Shown here: piece after piece, positions 43,556 through 51,894 of the stretch
Numbering within the stretch: the stretch's first letter is position 1
Layout: each line of letters opens with the position of its first letter
Notes under the pieces: model-generated
The model's database searches: none
Seen by the model: only the letters and a program-made list of their open reading frames with translations
What the model was told of the DNA's origin: nothing
Made by a program: the position numbers and the translations under genes
Source of the DNA: CBDCYS01 sp965226245
GTDB taxonomy: Bacteria; Acidobacteriota; Terriglobia; Bryobacterales; UBA6623
Direction of reading: 5' to 3'
DNA length: 64,000 nt
Assembly (NCBI GenBank): GCA_965226245.1
Contig: CBDDCL010000015.1
Location: forward strand, 5,270,001-5,334,000

Positions 43556-44722
43556 CTAACTGACAGACGAAGGGGCGCACTGCTGTGCCAGACGGTCGAT
43601 GGAACTTCGAACCTGAGCGGGATCTATCTCATGGACGTTCACCGGCTTGCCGAATCCTTTGAGAAGGGGGATCGTAAGAGGTCCCCCTAAGTGCTCTCTG
43701 AACTCATCCAGACCTTCGAGGAGAGTCTCGGTGTCCGCCATCGCTTCGTGATAGAGGTCGAAGCCTAGGTCCGTGAGACAGCGAAGGATTATCTCCACTT
43801 GGTCGGGGTCCATTAAGCCGACTGCTGCCGAGTAGACGGAATCCAACGCCAAACCGATCGCGACCGATTCACCATGGCGAAGTCGGAAGTTTGACATCTG
43901 CTCGAGCTTGTGGGCGGCCCAGTGCCCGAAGTCGAGCGGACGAGCCAAGTTCCGCTCGAACGGGTCACCGCCCCCGGTAATGTGACGGAGGTGCAGCTCC
44001 GCGGACCGGCGAACGATCGGCAGGGCCGAGCTTTCATCCCGTTTTCGAATCCCGGCAGCCGCCTCACAGACGTTATGAAAAAGCGCAGCGTCCTTCATCA
44101 GCCCGACTTTGACCGCTTCAGCGAAGCCACAACGCCAGTCGCGATCTGACAGGGTGGTCAGCAGGGCCTCATCGTTGACCACGGCCCACGGTGGAGAAAA
44201 GGTCCCAAGGTAATTCTTCTTCCCGAATGCATTGACTCCGTTCTTCACGCCCACACCAGAATCGGCCTGGGAAAGGGTCGTCGTCGGCAGACGCACCAAG
44301 CGGACTCCCCGATGCGTGATTGCCGCCCCATAGCCGACTGCATCCAAGACGGCCCCCCCACCAATAGCCAACACATACGCTTGCCGGTCGATCTTCGCAT
44401 CGTGAATCGCCTGCAGGATCGCGCCGAGAATGTCCGGCTCGTTCTTGCATATCTCACCGCCTGGGACGAGGTGGATTCTTTGTGGTAAGTCCACCCAATC
44501 ATGCGCCTGCGCAAAGCTCTCAATGTCGCCTGTTAGTTGCGGCCACGCCCTGCTGACACTCTCGTCCAGGAACACAACGACTCGTAGTGCGGCGCCGCGG
44601 CCGTGCCGTAACAGTCCCCCTAGGGTAGGATTACCCTCCAAGAAAGAGCGCCGCGTGAAGCGTAGTCTGTGGACGGACTCGACCCTGAATGGAGCATCGA
44701 CTCTGGAATCTTGGCTTGTCAT
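43556..44722 (-). CDS. eboD: EboD-type 3-dehydroquinate-synthase-like cyclase
   Basis: The 388-residue product has the dehydroquinate/sugar-phosphate cyclase fold: NAD-binding AIGGGAVLDAVGYGAA, RLPTTTLSQADSGVGVKNGV, NAFGKKNYLGTFSPPWAVVN, GFAEAVKVGLMKD, and zinc-site regions HITGGGDPFERN and LDFGHWAAHKLEQ. The GVGVKNGVNAFGKKN stretch and the late DEFREHLGGPLTIPLL match what I know of EboD and not housekeeping AroB. EboD presumably cyclises a phosphorylated sugar or related metabolite; its exact substrate is unknown. ATG 44722 overlaps the stop of the preceding O-methyltransferase stub by four bases. It faces away from the other ebo genes 1.2 kb to the right. Confidence 0.82.
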   Translation of the reverse strand: MTSQDSRVDAPFRVESVHRLRFTRRSFLEGNPTLGGLLRHGRGAALRVVVFLDESVSRAWPQLTGDIESFAQAHDWVDLPQRIHLVPGGEICKNEPDILGAILQAIHDAKIDRQAYVLAIGGGAVLDAVGYGAAITHRGVRLVRLPTTTLSQADSGVGVKNGVNAFGKKNYLGTFSPPWAVVNDEALLTTLSDRDWRCGFAEAVKVGLMKDAALFHNVCEAAAGIRKRDESSALPIVRRSAELHLRHITGGGDPFERNLARPLDFGHWAAHKLEQMSNFRLRHGESVAIGLALDSVYSAAVGLMDPDQVEIILRCLTDLGFDLYHEAMADTETLLEGLDEFREHLGGPLTIPLLKGFGKPVNVHEIDPAQVRSSIDRLAQQCAPSSVS

Positions 44723-45084
44723 TCGCAGACGCCGCCCTTACACCCGACAAGATAGAGATCAAAGCTGTACTTCAGGCCTTCGCCAATGTAGCCTGGCTTG
44801 CCCTGCACCAAGAAAGCGTCCGCCACCCGTGTGTTGGCGTGGAGGTTCTGTCGCCTTTCGAGAGGACCGAGGGCCAGGCAGGTGTTCAACAACATCGTCA
44901 TCGGTCGAGGGTGTGCAGCACAGCTTTCCGCCAACTGCTCGGCGGCGAGCGGCCCGGTTGCGAGTGTTGTGAACACATTCAAGTTGTTGGCGGCAAACAA
45001 CGCCACCGACGCCCGGCAGGCGACGGCGAGGCCGATAAGGAGCGATGGATCCGGCATGGCGGGTTTCTCACTCGACGCACTCAC
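44719..45084 (-). CDS. O-methyltransferase dimerisation-domain stub
   Basis: GTG 45084 follows a good ribosome site (GGAGGAACTGCT-GTG). The 121-residue product matches only the N-terminal dimerisation domain of plant-type/acetylserotonin-like O-methyltransferases: PSLLIGLAVACRASVALFAA, NNLNVFTTLATGPLAAEQLA, VADAFLVQGKPGYIGEGL. It breaks after KYSFDLY into VGCKGGVCE-stop. The ~230-residue SAM-binding domain is missing. The stop overlaps the eboD ATG (ATGA), so translation is coupled. It may be a deletion relic kept because it drives eboD translation, or a small partner protein. Confidence 0.65.
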   Translation of the reverse strand: MSASSEKPAMPDPSLLIGLAVACRASVALFAANNLNVFTTLATGPLAAEQLAESCAAHPRPMTMLLNTCLALGPLERRQNLHANTRVADAFLVQGKPGYIGEGLKYSFDLYLVGCKGGVCE

Positions 45085-45479
45085 AGCAGTTCCTCCATCG
45101 GCGTGTTGCTGTTCAACAAAAAGACCCCTCCTCTAGGCGCCTCTCAGGGTTGCAAGATGGCCCGATGCCCGATCATAGGATCTTACCCGATCTGGCACTC
45201 TGTCAAGACGGGCCGATTCATGGCAGAGCGCCCCAGGCCGAGAAATTCCGTATACTCCAGACGGCCCAGCCGGGGCAGCCGTGTGCACCCGTCTTCTATT
45301 TGAGCACGAACAGTTCCGAAGACGAAGGACCTGCCAGCCAGCCAAGTCCCGACAGTTTGGGTATTCTTGTCAGTTTTGCAGTCAACAGTCCGAACTTGTT
45401 TCTTGCAGTTTCTTGCGTCGTCTTGCGCACTGACGACCGACCCTCGATTAGCGGGGGCGGGAAGGGTTCTCTGGGAACA

Positions 45480-45580
45480 AACAACCCAGCGCTTCATCAA
45501 TAGGCGATCGAAGGGGTCGTTGTGATGGCCGGGAAGTTTGAAAAACTGCAGCACGTGTCCAACTTCCGCGGCTAATGTTG
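45480..45580 (-). pseudogene. PIN-domain (VapC-like) toxin remnant
   Basis: A minus-strand frame contains LAAEVGHVLQFFKLPGHHND then PFDRLLMKRWVV. This is the conserved LPxHHxDPFDRLLIAQ block of PIN-domain toxins. Flanking residues do not match; the active-site N-terminus and the antitoxin gene are absent. Only a short fragment remains. Confidence 0.45.
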
Positions 45581-45672
45581 AGACATTGATTCGTGTCAGT
45601 TGATTCCGTAGATACGGGTCGAGAAGCCCGAACGCTTCAAGCCGGGCAAGATCACCAAGGTCGAATAACGTC

Positions 45673-45824
45673 ATGCCTGACGCCTATCACACGTTCCGCC
45701 GCAGCCATCGCATCACGTGCAAAGCTCGTGGTTCCCGCCGGCTGGCCGCAATCCGCAGAAGTTCGTCGACATCTACAACGCCAAGAAAGAGGGTTTTCAG
45801 AAAGCGACGCAGCGAGTATACTAG
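45673..45824 (+). pseudogene. CocE/NonD-type hydrolase, C-terminal fragment
   Basis: Two adjacent frames give DAYHTFRRSHRI, then VQSSWFPPAGRNPQKFVDIY and NAKKEGFQKATQRVY-stop at 45822-45824. This is the terminal beta-sandwich strand pattern of X-Pro dipeptidyl-peptidase/CocE hydrolases (SSWFP...NPQ..VDIY.A....F.KATQRVY). There is one frameshift and no upstream catalytic domain. Confidence 0.55.
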
Positions 45825-45918
45825 TCGAAGAGATCACCCTCGGCGATCCGGCTGAAGGTCCTGCCACCGGATGCTGGAGTAAACTGAGGTTGGCCATTCT
45901 GGCTAAGGGGGTACCGCC

Positions 45919-46221
45919 GTGGCACGGCACTCACAATCCTGCCCGGTCACCCGGAAGCGGGTGATAGACCTTTACTTTCTTGAACATCGCGCCAAGATGA
46001 TCGACATAGCGGCGTTTCTCGACCGGGTAGATCGAGCGCAAGCGGGCGGCGAGGCAGAGGACTTCCGTGTCGCAGCGATGCGGCAGGCGCTCGACGTGCT
46101 GACCGACGGCAAAGACGAGCGAGCCCGGCGCGTGCTCGACGCCCTCAGCGACCCGACGGCTGACCCGATTCCGAAGTCGCCGGGCAAGGGTGCAGTTGGG
46201 GCGTACTCCGGAAGCACGTGA
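45919..46221 (+). CDS. Small helical protein preceding eboB
   Basis: GTG 45919 is preceded by AAGGGGG at ideal spacing. The 100-residue product has a charged helical core: RKRVIDLYFLEHRAKMIDIA, AFLDRVDRAQAGGEAEDFRV, AMRQALDVLTDGKDERARRV. It has no signal peptide, cysteine cluster or known motif. It ends 16 bases before eboB and so heads the ebo operon where eboA is often found, but it is much shorter than EboA (usually 200 or more residues) and I see no EboA pattern. The composition looks genuinely coding. Function is unknown; a role with the EboB hydrolase is a guess from position. Confidence 0.6.
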   Translation: MARHSQSCPVTRKRVIDLYFLEHRAKMIDIAAFLDRVDRAQAGGEAEDFRVAAMRQALDVLTDGKDERARRVLDALSDPTADPIPKSPGKGAVGAYSGST

Positions 46222-46237
46222 CGGGCTGGGAATCGCC

Positions 46238-47047
46238 ATGAGGTACATCGACCCGCACATCCACATGGTCTCGCGGACGACCGACGATTACCAGCGCATG
46301 GCGCAGGCCGGTTGTGTGGCCCTCACCGAGCCCGCCTTCTGGGCGGGCTATGACCGTTCTTCCGCCCAGGGCTTTTTCGACTACTTCCGCCTGCTCACCG
46401 ACTACGAGCCCAAGCGGGCCGCCGATTACGGCATCCAGCACTACGCCTGGATCTGTATCAACCCGAAAGAGGCGGAAGATCCCGGACTGGCGCGGGAGGT
46501 GATCGCGATCATCCCCGAGTTCCTCGAAGAGGCAAACGTGCTGGGCGTGGGGGAGATCGGCCTCAACAAGAACACTCGCAACGAGTTGACGATTCTGGAA
46601 GAGCAGATCGCCCTGGCCGACAAGCACGGCCAGCTCATCCTCGTCCACACGCCTCACCTCGAAGACAAGCGCAAGGGCACGCGGCTGATCATGGACGCCA
46701 TCAAGCGCAACGGCCACATCGATCCCGGCCGCGTACTGATTGACCACGTCGAGGAGCACACGATCGAGATGGTGCTCGACGAGGGCTTCTGGGGTGGCAT
46801 GACCCTCTACCCCGACTCCAAGTGCACGGTTCAGCGCGCCGCTGACATCATCGAGATGTACGGCACTGAGAGGCTCTGGATTAATTCCGCCGGCGATTGG
46901 GGCCACAGCGACCCGATGAACGTCCCGAAGACCGCTATCGAGTTGAAGCGTCGCGGCCACCCACTCACAGTTTTCGAGAAGATCTCCTTCGGCAACCCGC
47001 ACACCTTCCTGAGCCAGTGCGACAAATTCAGCCTGACCGATGCATGA
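46238..47047 (+). CDS. eboB: EboB, TatD-family metal-dependent hydrolase
   Basis: ATG 46238 gives 269 residues of the amidohydrolase TIM barrel. Metal ligands are in YIDPHIHMVSR near the N-terminus, Glu in VLGVGEIGLNKNT, His in LILVHTPHLEDK and VLIDHVEEHT, and Asp in SAGDWGHSDP. EboB is the TatD-like member of the ebo set and is expected to hydrolyse a small metabolite in the cytoplasm. The upstream in-frame codons from 46190 overlap the preceding gene and are ignored. It overlaps eboE by 8 bases, indicating translational coupling. Confidence 0.85.
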   Translation: MRYIDPHIHMVSRTTDDYQRMAQAGCVALTEPAFWAGYDRSSAQGFFDYFRLLTDYEPKRAADYGIQHYAWICINPKEAEDPGLAREVIAIIPEFLEEANVLGVGEIGLNKNTRNELTILEEQIALADKHGQLILVHTPHLEDKRKGTRLIMDAIKRNGHIDPGRVLIDHVEEHTIEMVLDEGFWGGMTLYPDSKCTVQRAADIIEMYGTERLWINSAGDWGHSDPMNVPKTAIELKRRGHPLTVFEKISFGNPHTFLSQCDKFSLTDA

Positions 47048-48254
47048 CGGCACGACGAGTGGTGGTTTGGTTCCGGGCACGATGCTCGGCTACTGTACGA
47101 ACGTTCACGCCGGCGCGAGCTACGACCAGACGCGGGAGAATCTCGAGCGCTATGCACTGGGCGTGAAAGCGCGCGTGAGCCCAAACGCACCCATGGGCGT
47201 CGGGCTGTGGCTTTCGACACGAGCCGCGCGCGAGTTGATCGAGCAGGACCGCGTCGCGGAGTTCGCCGCTTGGCTCAGCGAGAACGGTCTCGTGCCTTTC
47301 ACCTTCAACGGCTTTCCTCAGGGCGATTTCCACGAGCCGGTCGTCAAGCACAAGGTCTACGACCCTGATTGGTGCAGTCAGGACCGGCTCGACCACACGC
47401 TGGACTTGATCAAGATCCAACACAGCTTGCTGGCGGAAGGGGCCGAAGGCAGTATCTCGACCCTTCCCATCGGCTGGCGCGGCGCCGTCACCGAGGCGGG
47501 AGTGGTTGAGGCCACCCACAATCTGTCCCGCCTGGTCGATCACTTGAGTCGCCTGGAGGAAGAAACCGGGCGGCTGATTCACGTCGACCTGGAACCGGAA
47601 CCCGGCTGCTATCTTGACACGTCGGACGACGTAGTCCGGCTCTTTCAGGGACATCTTTTCGTTCAGACCGCCGAGGACCGGGTTCGCCGCTACTTGCGCG
47701 TCTGCTACGACGTCTGCCATGCCGCCGTGATGTTCGAAGACCACGCCGAAGCGTTGAAGCGCTACGCAGGGGCCGGCATCGAGATCGGCAAGGTCCAAGT
47801 GTCGTCGGCGGTGCGAGTGGATTTCGATCAGCTTGAAAAACATCAGCGCAGAGAGGCCCTCGATCAATTGCGAAGCTTCGCGGAAGATCGCTACCTTCAC
47901 CAGACGATGGTGCGCAAGGCCGGAACCGGCCATCCCAAAGACGAGTTCATCGCGGACCTGCCCGCCGCCCTTGCTGCGCTCGGGACCGGCGATCCCTCAG
48001 GTGAATGGCGTGTTCATTTCCACGTACCCCTCTACGTCGATCGCTTCGGACTGCTCAGGACGACGCAATCGCATATCGAAGATCTTCTGTCCGCGGTCGG
48101 CCGAACCTCCGGCGTCCGCCACTTCGAAACCGAAACCTACGCCTGGAGCGTACTTCCCCACGAGCTGCAGGCGACCGACCTCTCGGAAGGGATCGCCCGT
48201 GAGCTAAGCTGGCTGCGGGACCGGGTCCCGTTCCTTCGGCTCAACTGCTCATGA
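47040..48254 (+). CDS. eboE: EboE, TIM-barrel metabolite-traffic protein
   Basis: The 404-residue product belongs to the xylose-isomerase-like TIM-barrel protein of ebo clusters: GYCTNVHAGASYDQTRENLE, PFTFNGFPQGDFHEPVVKHK VYDPDW, IHVDLEPEPGCYLDTSDDVV, RVCYDVCHAAVMFED and WRVHFHVPLYVDRFG. Asp, Glu and His at barrel ends suggest a metal site. Length and motifs fit EboE fully. Its biochemical reaction is not established. It overlaps eboB (8 bases) and eboC (4 bases) in the same direction. Confidence 0.88.
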   Translation: MHDGTTSGGLVPGTMLGYCTNVHAGASYDQTRENLERYALGVKARVSPNAPMGVGLWLSTRAARELIEQDRVAEFAAWLSENGLVPFTFNGFPQGDFHEPVVKHKVYDPDWCSQDRLDHTLDLIKIQHSLLAEGAEGSISTLPIGWRGAVTEAGVVEATHNLSRLVDHLSRLEEETGRLIHVDLEPEPGCYLDTSDDVVRLFQGHLFVQTAEDRVRRYLRVCYDVCHAAVMFEDHAEALKRYAGAGIEIGKVQVSSAVRVDFDQLEKHQRREALDQLRSFAEDRYLHQTMVRKAGTGHPKDEFIADLPAALAALGTGDPSGEWRVHFHVPLYVDRFGLLRTTQSHIEDLLSAVGRTSGVRHFETETYAWSVLPHELQATDLSEGIARELSWLRDRVPFLRLNCS

Positions 48255-49129
48255 ACGGCCGCTCGGCGACTTTCCGCAGCTATGCCGAGCTGCTGCGTGT
48301 TTCCAACCTGCCGACAGTCCTCTCGAACGTGCTGACCGGCTGTGCGCTCGGCGCCGGCGTGGCTCAGTTGCCGTGGCAGATCGTAACGTTGTGTAGTCTT
48401 GCGGTGGCGCTTCTTTATTCGGGGGGCATGGCGCTCAACGATGCGACCGACGCGGAGTCCGACCGCATGAAGCGGCCCGAACGGCCCATTCCTTCCGGAC
48501 GTGTCTCGCGTAAAGCGGCCTATAGGGTGGTTCTGTTAACCCTGACCGGAGGCTGGTTGCTGCTTGCCTCCCGGGGCCCGGATACCGCCCTGGCGGGGGG
48601 AGTCTTGGTGGCCGTCATCGTGGCCTACGACTGTCTGCATCAGCGGCATGCATGGACGGTCGTTTTCATGGGCCTCGCGAGAGGCATGGTCTACCTGGCC
48701 GCCGCGGCTGCTGTTGGCCTGCCGCTTCTTGATGATCGAGGGCTCTGGTTCGCCGCGACGTTGACGCTCTACACTCTTGCCTTCACTCTCATCGCCCGCT
48801 CCGAGAACGAACGGCAGCTCGACGAGCGTCGCTGGATCAGCCGAGGACTCCCTTTTGTTTCCATCGTTCCGGCGGTGTGGGTCGAGTCGGACGACCTCCT
48901 GGCGGCGGCCGTGACGGCGATCCCCATGGTCGTGTGGCAGTGGCGGTCGGCACGGGCGGTGTTTCTGACCCCTCCGGCAACAAAGAAAGCCGTGCTCGGG
49001 TGGCTCAGCGGGCTTTGCTTGCTCGATGTGTTCTTGTTGAACGTGCTGGCGCGTCCCGGCTTGTCGCTTGGTGCAGTGATTTGTTTCTTGGCGACGGTGG
49101 TGTTGCATCGGCGCGTTTCGGGAACGTAG
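48251..49129 (+). CDS. eboC: EboC, UbiA-family prenyltransferase
   Basis: The 292-residue integral membrane protein has about eight hydrophobic helices and the UbiA signature NDATDAESDRMKRPERPIPS (the NDxxDxxxD metal/diphosphate site). The second acidic motif expected near YD in the later loop is weak (YDCLHQRHAW), a deviation from classic UbiA. EboC would attach an isoprenoid to a small acceptor at the inner membrane. The start ATGA overlaps the eboE stop by four bases. Confidence 0.88.
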   Translation: MNGRSATFRSYAELLRVSNLPTVLSNVLTGCALGAGVAQLPWQIVTLCSLAVALLYSGGMALNDATDAESDRMKRPERPIPSGRVSRKAAYRVVLLTLTGGWLLLASRGPDTALAGGVLVAVIVAYDCLHQRHAWTVVFMGLARGMVYLAAAAAVGLPLLDDRGLWFAATLTLYTLAFTLIARSENERQLDERRWISRGLPFVSIVPAVWVESDDLLAAAVTAIPMVVWQWRSARAVFLTPPATKKAVLGWLSGLCLLDVFLLNVLARPGLSLGAVICFLATVVLHRRVSGT

Positions 49130-49265
49130 TGTGCCTTGCGGCCGAAACAGTGGTGCGCGCCAACCTGAAGGCGCCTTGTCTGCCGGTGGGCCACGCGCCG
49201 AGGACAAGATGGAGGTACGCTGGCCAGGGGCCCGCGGCGCCGGCGTTTCGAGCGGGATACTAACC

Positions 49266-50657
49266 ATGGCTCATCCAACGGCCGTTCTGCTCGTCGCCGG
49301 GCTCAACCAGAGTCTGCTCGGCGAGCACTGCCCACGACTTGCCGCCTTCGCGCGGCGCGGGGCCTTGCGCCGCCTCAAGCCGGTGCTTCCTGCCCTCACG
49401 TGTGGTGTCCAATCGAGCATGTTGACGGGGCTGCCGCCGCGGGATCATGGCATCGTCGGTAACGGCTGGTATGACCGCGAGTCCGCGGAGGTGCGTTTCT
49501 GGAAGCAGTCGAATCACCTGGTCCGGGGCGAGAAGATTTGGGAGACGGCTCGAAAGCGCGACCCGTCGGTGACCTGCGCCAACCTGTTCTGGTGGTTCAA
49601 CATGTATTCGTCGGTGGACTACTCGGTCACTCCAAGGCCGATCTACAAAGCCGACGGACGCAAGGTCCCTGACTGCTATGCCGAGCCTCCCGAACTGCGT
49701 GATCTGCTGCAAGAGCACCTTGGGAGGTTCCCGCTGTTCGACTTCTGGGGGCCGGGCGCCTCTATTGCGTCCAGCCGCTGGATCGCCGACGCAGCCCGAT
49801 TCGTACACGAACGCCACCGGCCCACACTGACTCTCGTCTACTTGCCGCACCTCGACTATGCCCTCCAGAAGCTCGGGCCGGATCACCCTGACATCCCCCA
49901 GGCATTGGCGGAAGTAGACGAAGTCGCCGGCGGGTTGATTGACTACTTCGAGGGCAACAGCGTACGCGTCGTGATTTGCAGCGAATACGGCATTGAACCT
50001 GTCGACGACGCGGTGCACATCAACCGCGTCCTGCGCAAAGACGGAGCGATTCGGGTTCGCGAGGAGGAGGACCTTGAGGTACTCGACCCGGGGGCCTCGC
50101 GCGCCTTCGCCGTGGCTGACCATCAAGCCGCCCACGTGTATGTAAGAGACCCTAGCGATATCGCGCGTTACGCGGAGATCTGCCGTAGCGTGCCGGGAGT
50201 GGAGCAAGTGCTCGCCCGGGATGCGCAAGCTCAGGTCGGCCTCGATCATCCGCGCTCGGGCGACCTAGTGCTCGTGGCGGAGCCACGCCGTTGGTTCAGC
50301 TACGACTACTGGCTTGACGACCCGAAGGCTCCTGACTTCGCGCGTACGGTCGACATTCATCGTAAGCCCGGCTACGACCCGGTAGAGTTGTTCCTCGACC
50401 CGGGAATCCGCTTCCAGAAGCTTGCAGTGGGTTGGAAGCTGTTCAAACGAAAGCTTGGCCTGCGCTCACTGCTCGACGTGATTCCCCTCGACCCGTCGCT
50501 GGTGCGCGGCTCTCACGGCAGAACCGACCAGCCCCAGCCGGTGCAACCGATCCTAATCACGCAGCGCGAGTCCGGCCACGACGCCGACGAACTGCCCGTG
50601 ACCGCCGTGCGTGACGTCATCCTCAATCAATTGTTCCGAGACGGACCTGTGGCGTAA
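49266..50657 (+). CDS. eboF: EboF, alkaline-phosphatase-superfamily nucleotide pyrophosphatase/phosphodiesterase
   Basis: ATG 49266 gives 463 residues starting MAHPTAVLLVAGLNQSLLGE. The likely nucleophile is Thr45 in PALTCGVQSSMLTGLPP, followed by HGIVGNGWYDR. Metal-ligand regions are YLPHLDYALQKLGPDHPD, ICSEYGIEPVDDAVHIN and VADHQAAHVYV. The usual SDHG is SEYG here, as I recall for EboF. It would cleave a phosphodiester or pyrophosphate of the ebo metabolite. The longer frame from 49131 is upstream read-through. A 136-base gap separates it from eboC, larger than the other ebo gaps. Confidence 0.87.
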   Translation: MAHPTAVLLVAGLNQSLLGEHCPRLAAFARRGALRRLKPVLPALTCGVQSSMLTGLPPRDHGIVGNGWYDRESAEVRFWKQSNHLVRGEKIWETARKRDPSVTCANLFWWFNMYSSVDYSVTPRPIYKADGRKVPDCYAEPPELRDLLQEHLGRFPLFDFWGPGASIASSRWIADAARFVHERHRPTLTLVYLPHLDYALQKLGPDHPDIPQALAEVDEVAGGLIDYFEGNSVRVVICSEYGIEPVDDAVHINRVLRKDGAIRVREEEDLEVLDPGASRAFAVADHQAAHVYVRDPSDIARYAEICRSVPGVEQVLARDAQAQVGLDHPRSGDLVLVAEPRRWFSYDYWLDDPKAPDFARTVDIHRKPGYDPVELFLDPGIRFQKLAVGWKLFKRKLGLRSLLDVIPLDPSLVRGSHGRTDQPQPVQPILITQRESGHDADELPVTAVRDVILNQLFRDGPVA

Positions 50658-51330
50658 GCCTGCAGGCTTGCCGGCTCGCGATTCCTCGCGAGCCAGGACC
50701 ACCAACCCAGCCCTTTCTCTCCCAACCTGGAGAGCCGCCTGAGGACGACTACGAACGGTTGTGGAACGCCACGAAGCCGTTGTGTTCTATAAAATTCAAA
50801 AAAGTATGTCTCATTCATCCAGTACGCCGTGGGAGGAGAACCGTTGGAACCGATCGCAAACACGGCTGCGACGACGGTATTCGCGTTCGGGGCGGGAATT
50901 ACCGGACAGATAGAAGCGATGAGCTCGGCAGGCATCGTTACCAACGGCTTCGCGAATCCAGTCACTATCGCAGGCGTGGGGCTTCTCGTCCCGATAGTCC
51001 CCCTCCCAACTGAAAGGCCTTGCCAACGGTATGAGGGGGGCCCAGGGGACCGGACCTCTAGCAGCCGAGGGCTAGTGTTGAGGCCTTGTAGCCTTGTAGC
51101 GGATCTGGGCCTTTTTCAGACCTGCGGCTTTTTCTGCGGGTCTGCGAACCCGCCCGCTGGCCGGTTTGAAACCTGCTCCTACCCGCGAATCGGTGAAACT
51201 GAGCCATAACCAGCGGCGACGAGTGCAGCCCCTGTGGCACAGTTGTCCATGGCCCTTTGGGCCACAACGAAACATGAAAAGTCCCTGGAATGCGAGTCGT
51301 GTTACGTTCGGCCCCAGCTTTCAGGCGAGG
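50658..51330. other. Unassigned region after eboF
   Basis: No supported gene. A short plus frame around 50820-51020 (FAFGAGITGQIEAMSSAG, then NGFANPVTIAGVGLLVPI) has a coding-like composition but no start, family match or intact end; it may be another fragment. The segment 51060-51260 looks non-coding. Confidence 0.4.
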
Positions 51331-51412
51331 TCTAGACCTCGTGCGGTCAACGCCGCAGTCGCTCTGCAGGAGGAGGCAGGTCTGGAAGTGGTCACGGATG
51401 GTGAAATGCAGG
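51331..51412 (+). pseudogene. Cobalamin-independent methionine-synthase-like fragment
   Basis: A plus frame reads PRAVNAAVALQEEAGLEVVT then DGEMQ, the conserved AV..AV.LQEEAGLDVVTDGE segment of MetE/epoxyalkane-transferase-like proteins, with ordinary spacing. About 27 codons remain; both sides are unrelated. Too short to function. Confidence 0.45.
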
Positions 51413-51439
51413 CGAGTCCTTCGGTAATTGCGGGTCTTC

Positions 51440-51546
51440 CCTCAGCAATCTTTCTGGTCTTCCTTGGCGCAGCCTTAGGCAAGAGCGCCCTCGAGACGAG
51501 GGGTCTAGGGTGGGCGATTTGCCTTCATGCCGCCCTCGACGTTGGG
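51440..51546 (+). pseudogene. CPBP/CAAX-protease-like C-terminal fragment
   Basis: In the same long frame, SAIFLVFLGAALGKSALETR then GLGWAICLHAALDVG resembles the last membrane segments of CPBP glutamic-type intramembrane proteases (...FLG...LRTGSLW..I..HA..D). The catalytic EExxxR motif is absent. Joined directly to the methionine-synthase-like fragment, it indicates a mosaic of gene pieces. Confidence 0.35.
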
Positions 51547-51599
51547 TCCCTGCCGGTCACGTTCGTGTCGAGAGGATAGACCGCCAACCTGGTCCATTC

Positions 51600-51830
51600 T
51601 TAATCGCTCGGCGGCCGAGCCTTGTCCGGCCGACTCTTGCGCTTCTGCTGTTGCTACATGTGACCGCCTTCAGCGCCGCGGCGCAGGGTACGTCCCTTGA
51701 ACTCATCAGCGCCCTGCCGGACACCGACACTCTTTATCCCGTTTATCCCGGCGACGTGTTTTTCGCCCAAGTCCGAGTCCGTGTGATCAATCCGCCTCAA
51801 TTCGGCGGGATCAAAATGCTCGTTGAATAA
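51600..51830 (+). pseudogene. Fragment of an exported protein, signal-peptide end only
   Basis: The frame has a signal-peptide-like stretch RPTLALLLLLHVTAFSAAAQ followed by a short mature segment (LELISALPDTDTLYPVYPGD, VFFAQVRVRVINPPQFGG) and a stop at 51828-51830. There is no in-frame start codon next to the signal, and the mature part looks like the first strand of a beta domain. It is probably a 5' remnant of a secreted protein. Confidence 0.35.
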
Positions 51831-51894
51831 ATCACAGGACTTGCTGCTCCCTCTTCGCTACAATGAGCACGTCCCATCCGTGTTGGAGGCTTCC

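Noticed and set aside
43556..44722. Housekeeping aroB
   Set aside because: The GVGVKNGVNAFGKKN and EHLGG blocks and the ebo neighbourhood fit EboD better; no other shikimate gene is close.
47028..47933. Minus-strand 301-codon frame
   Set aside because: Antisense of eboE; the plus-strand frame has family motifs and tight operon spacing.
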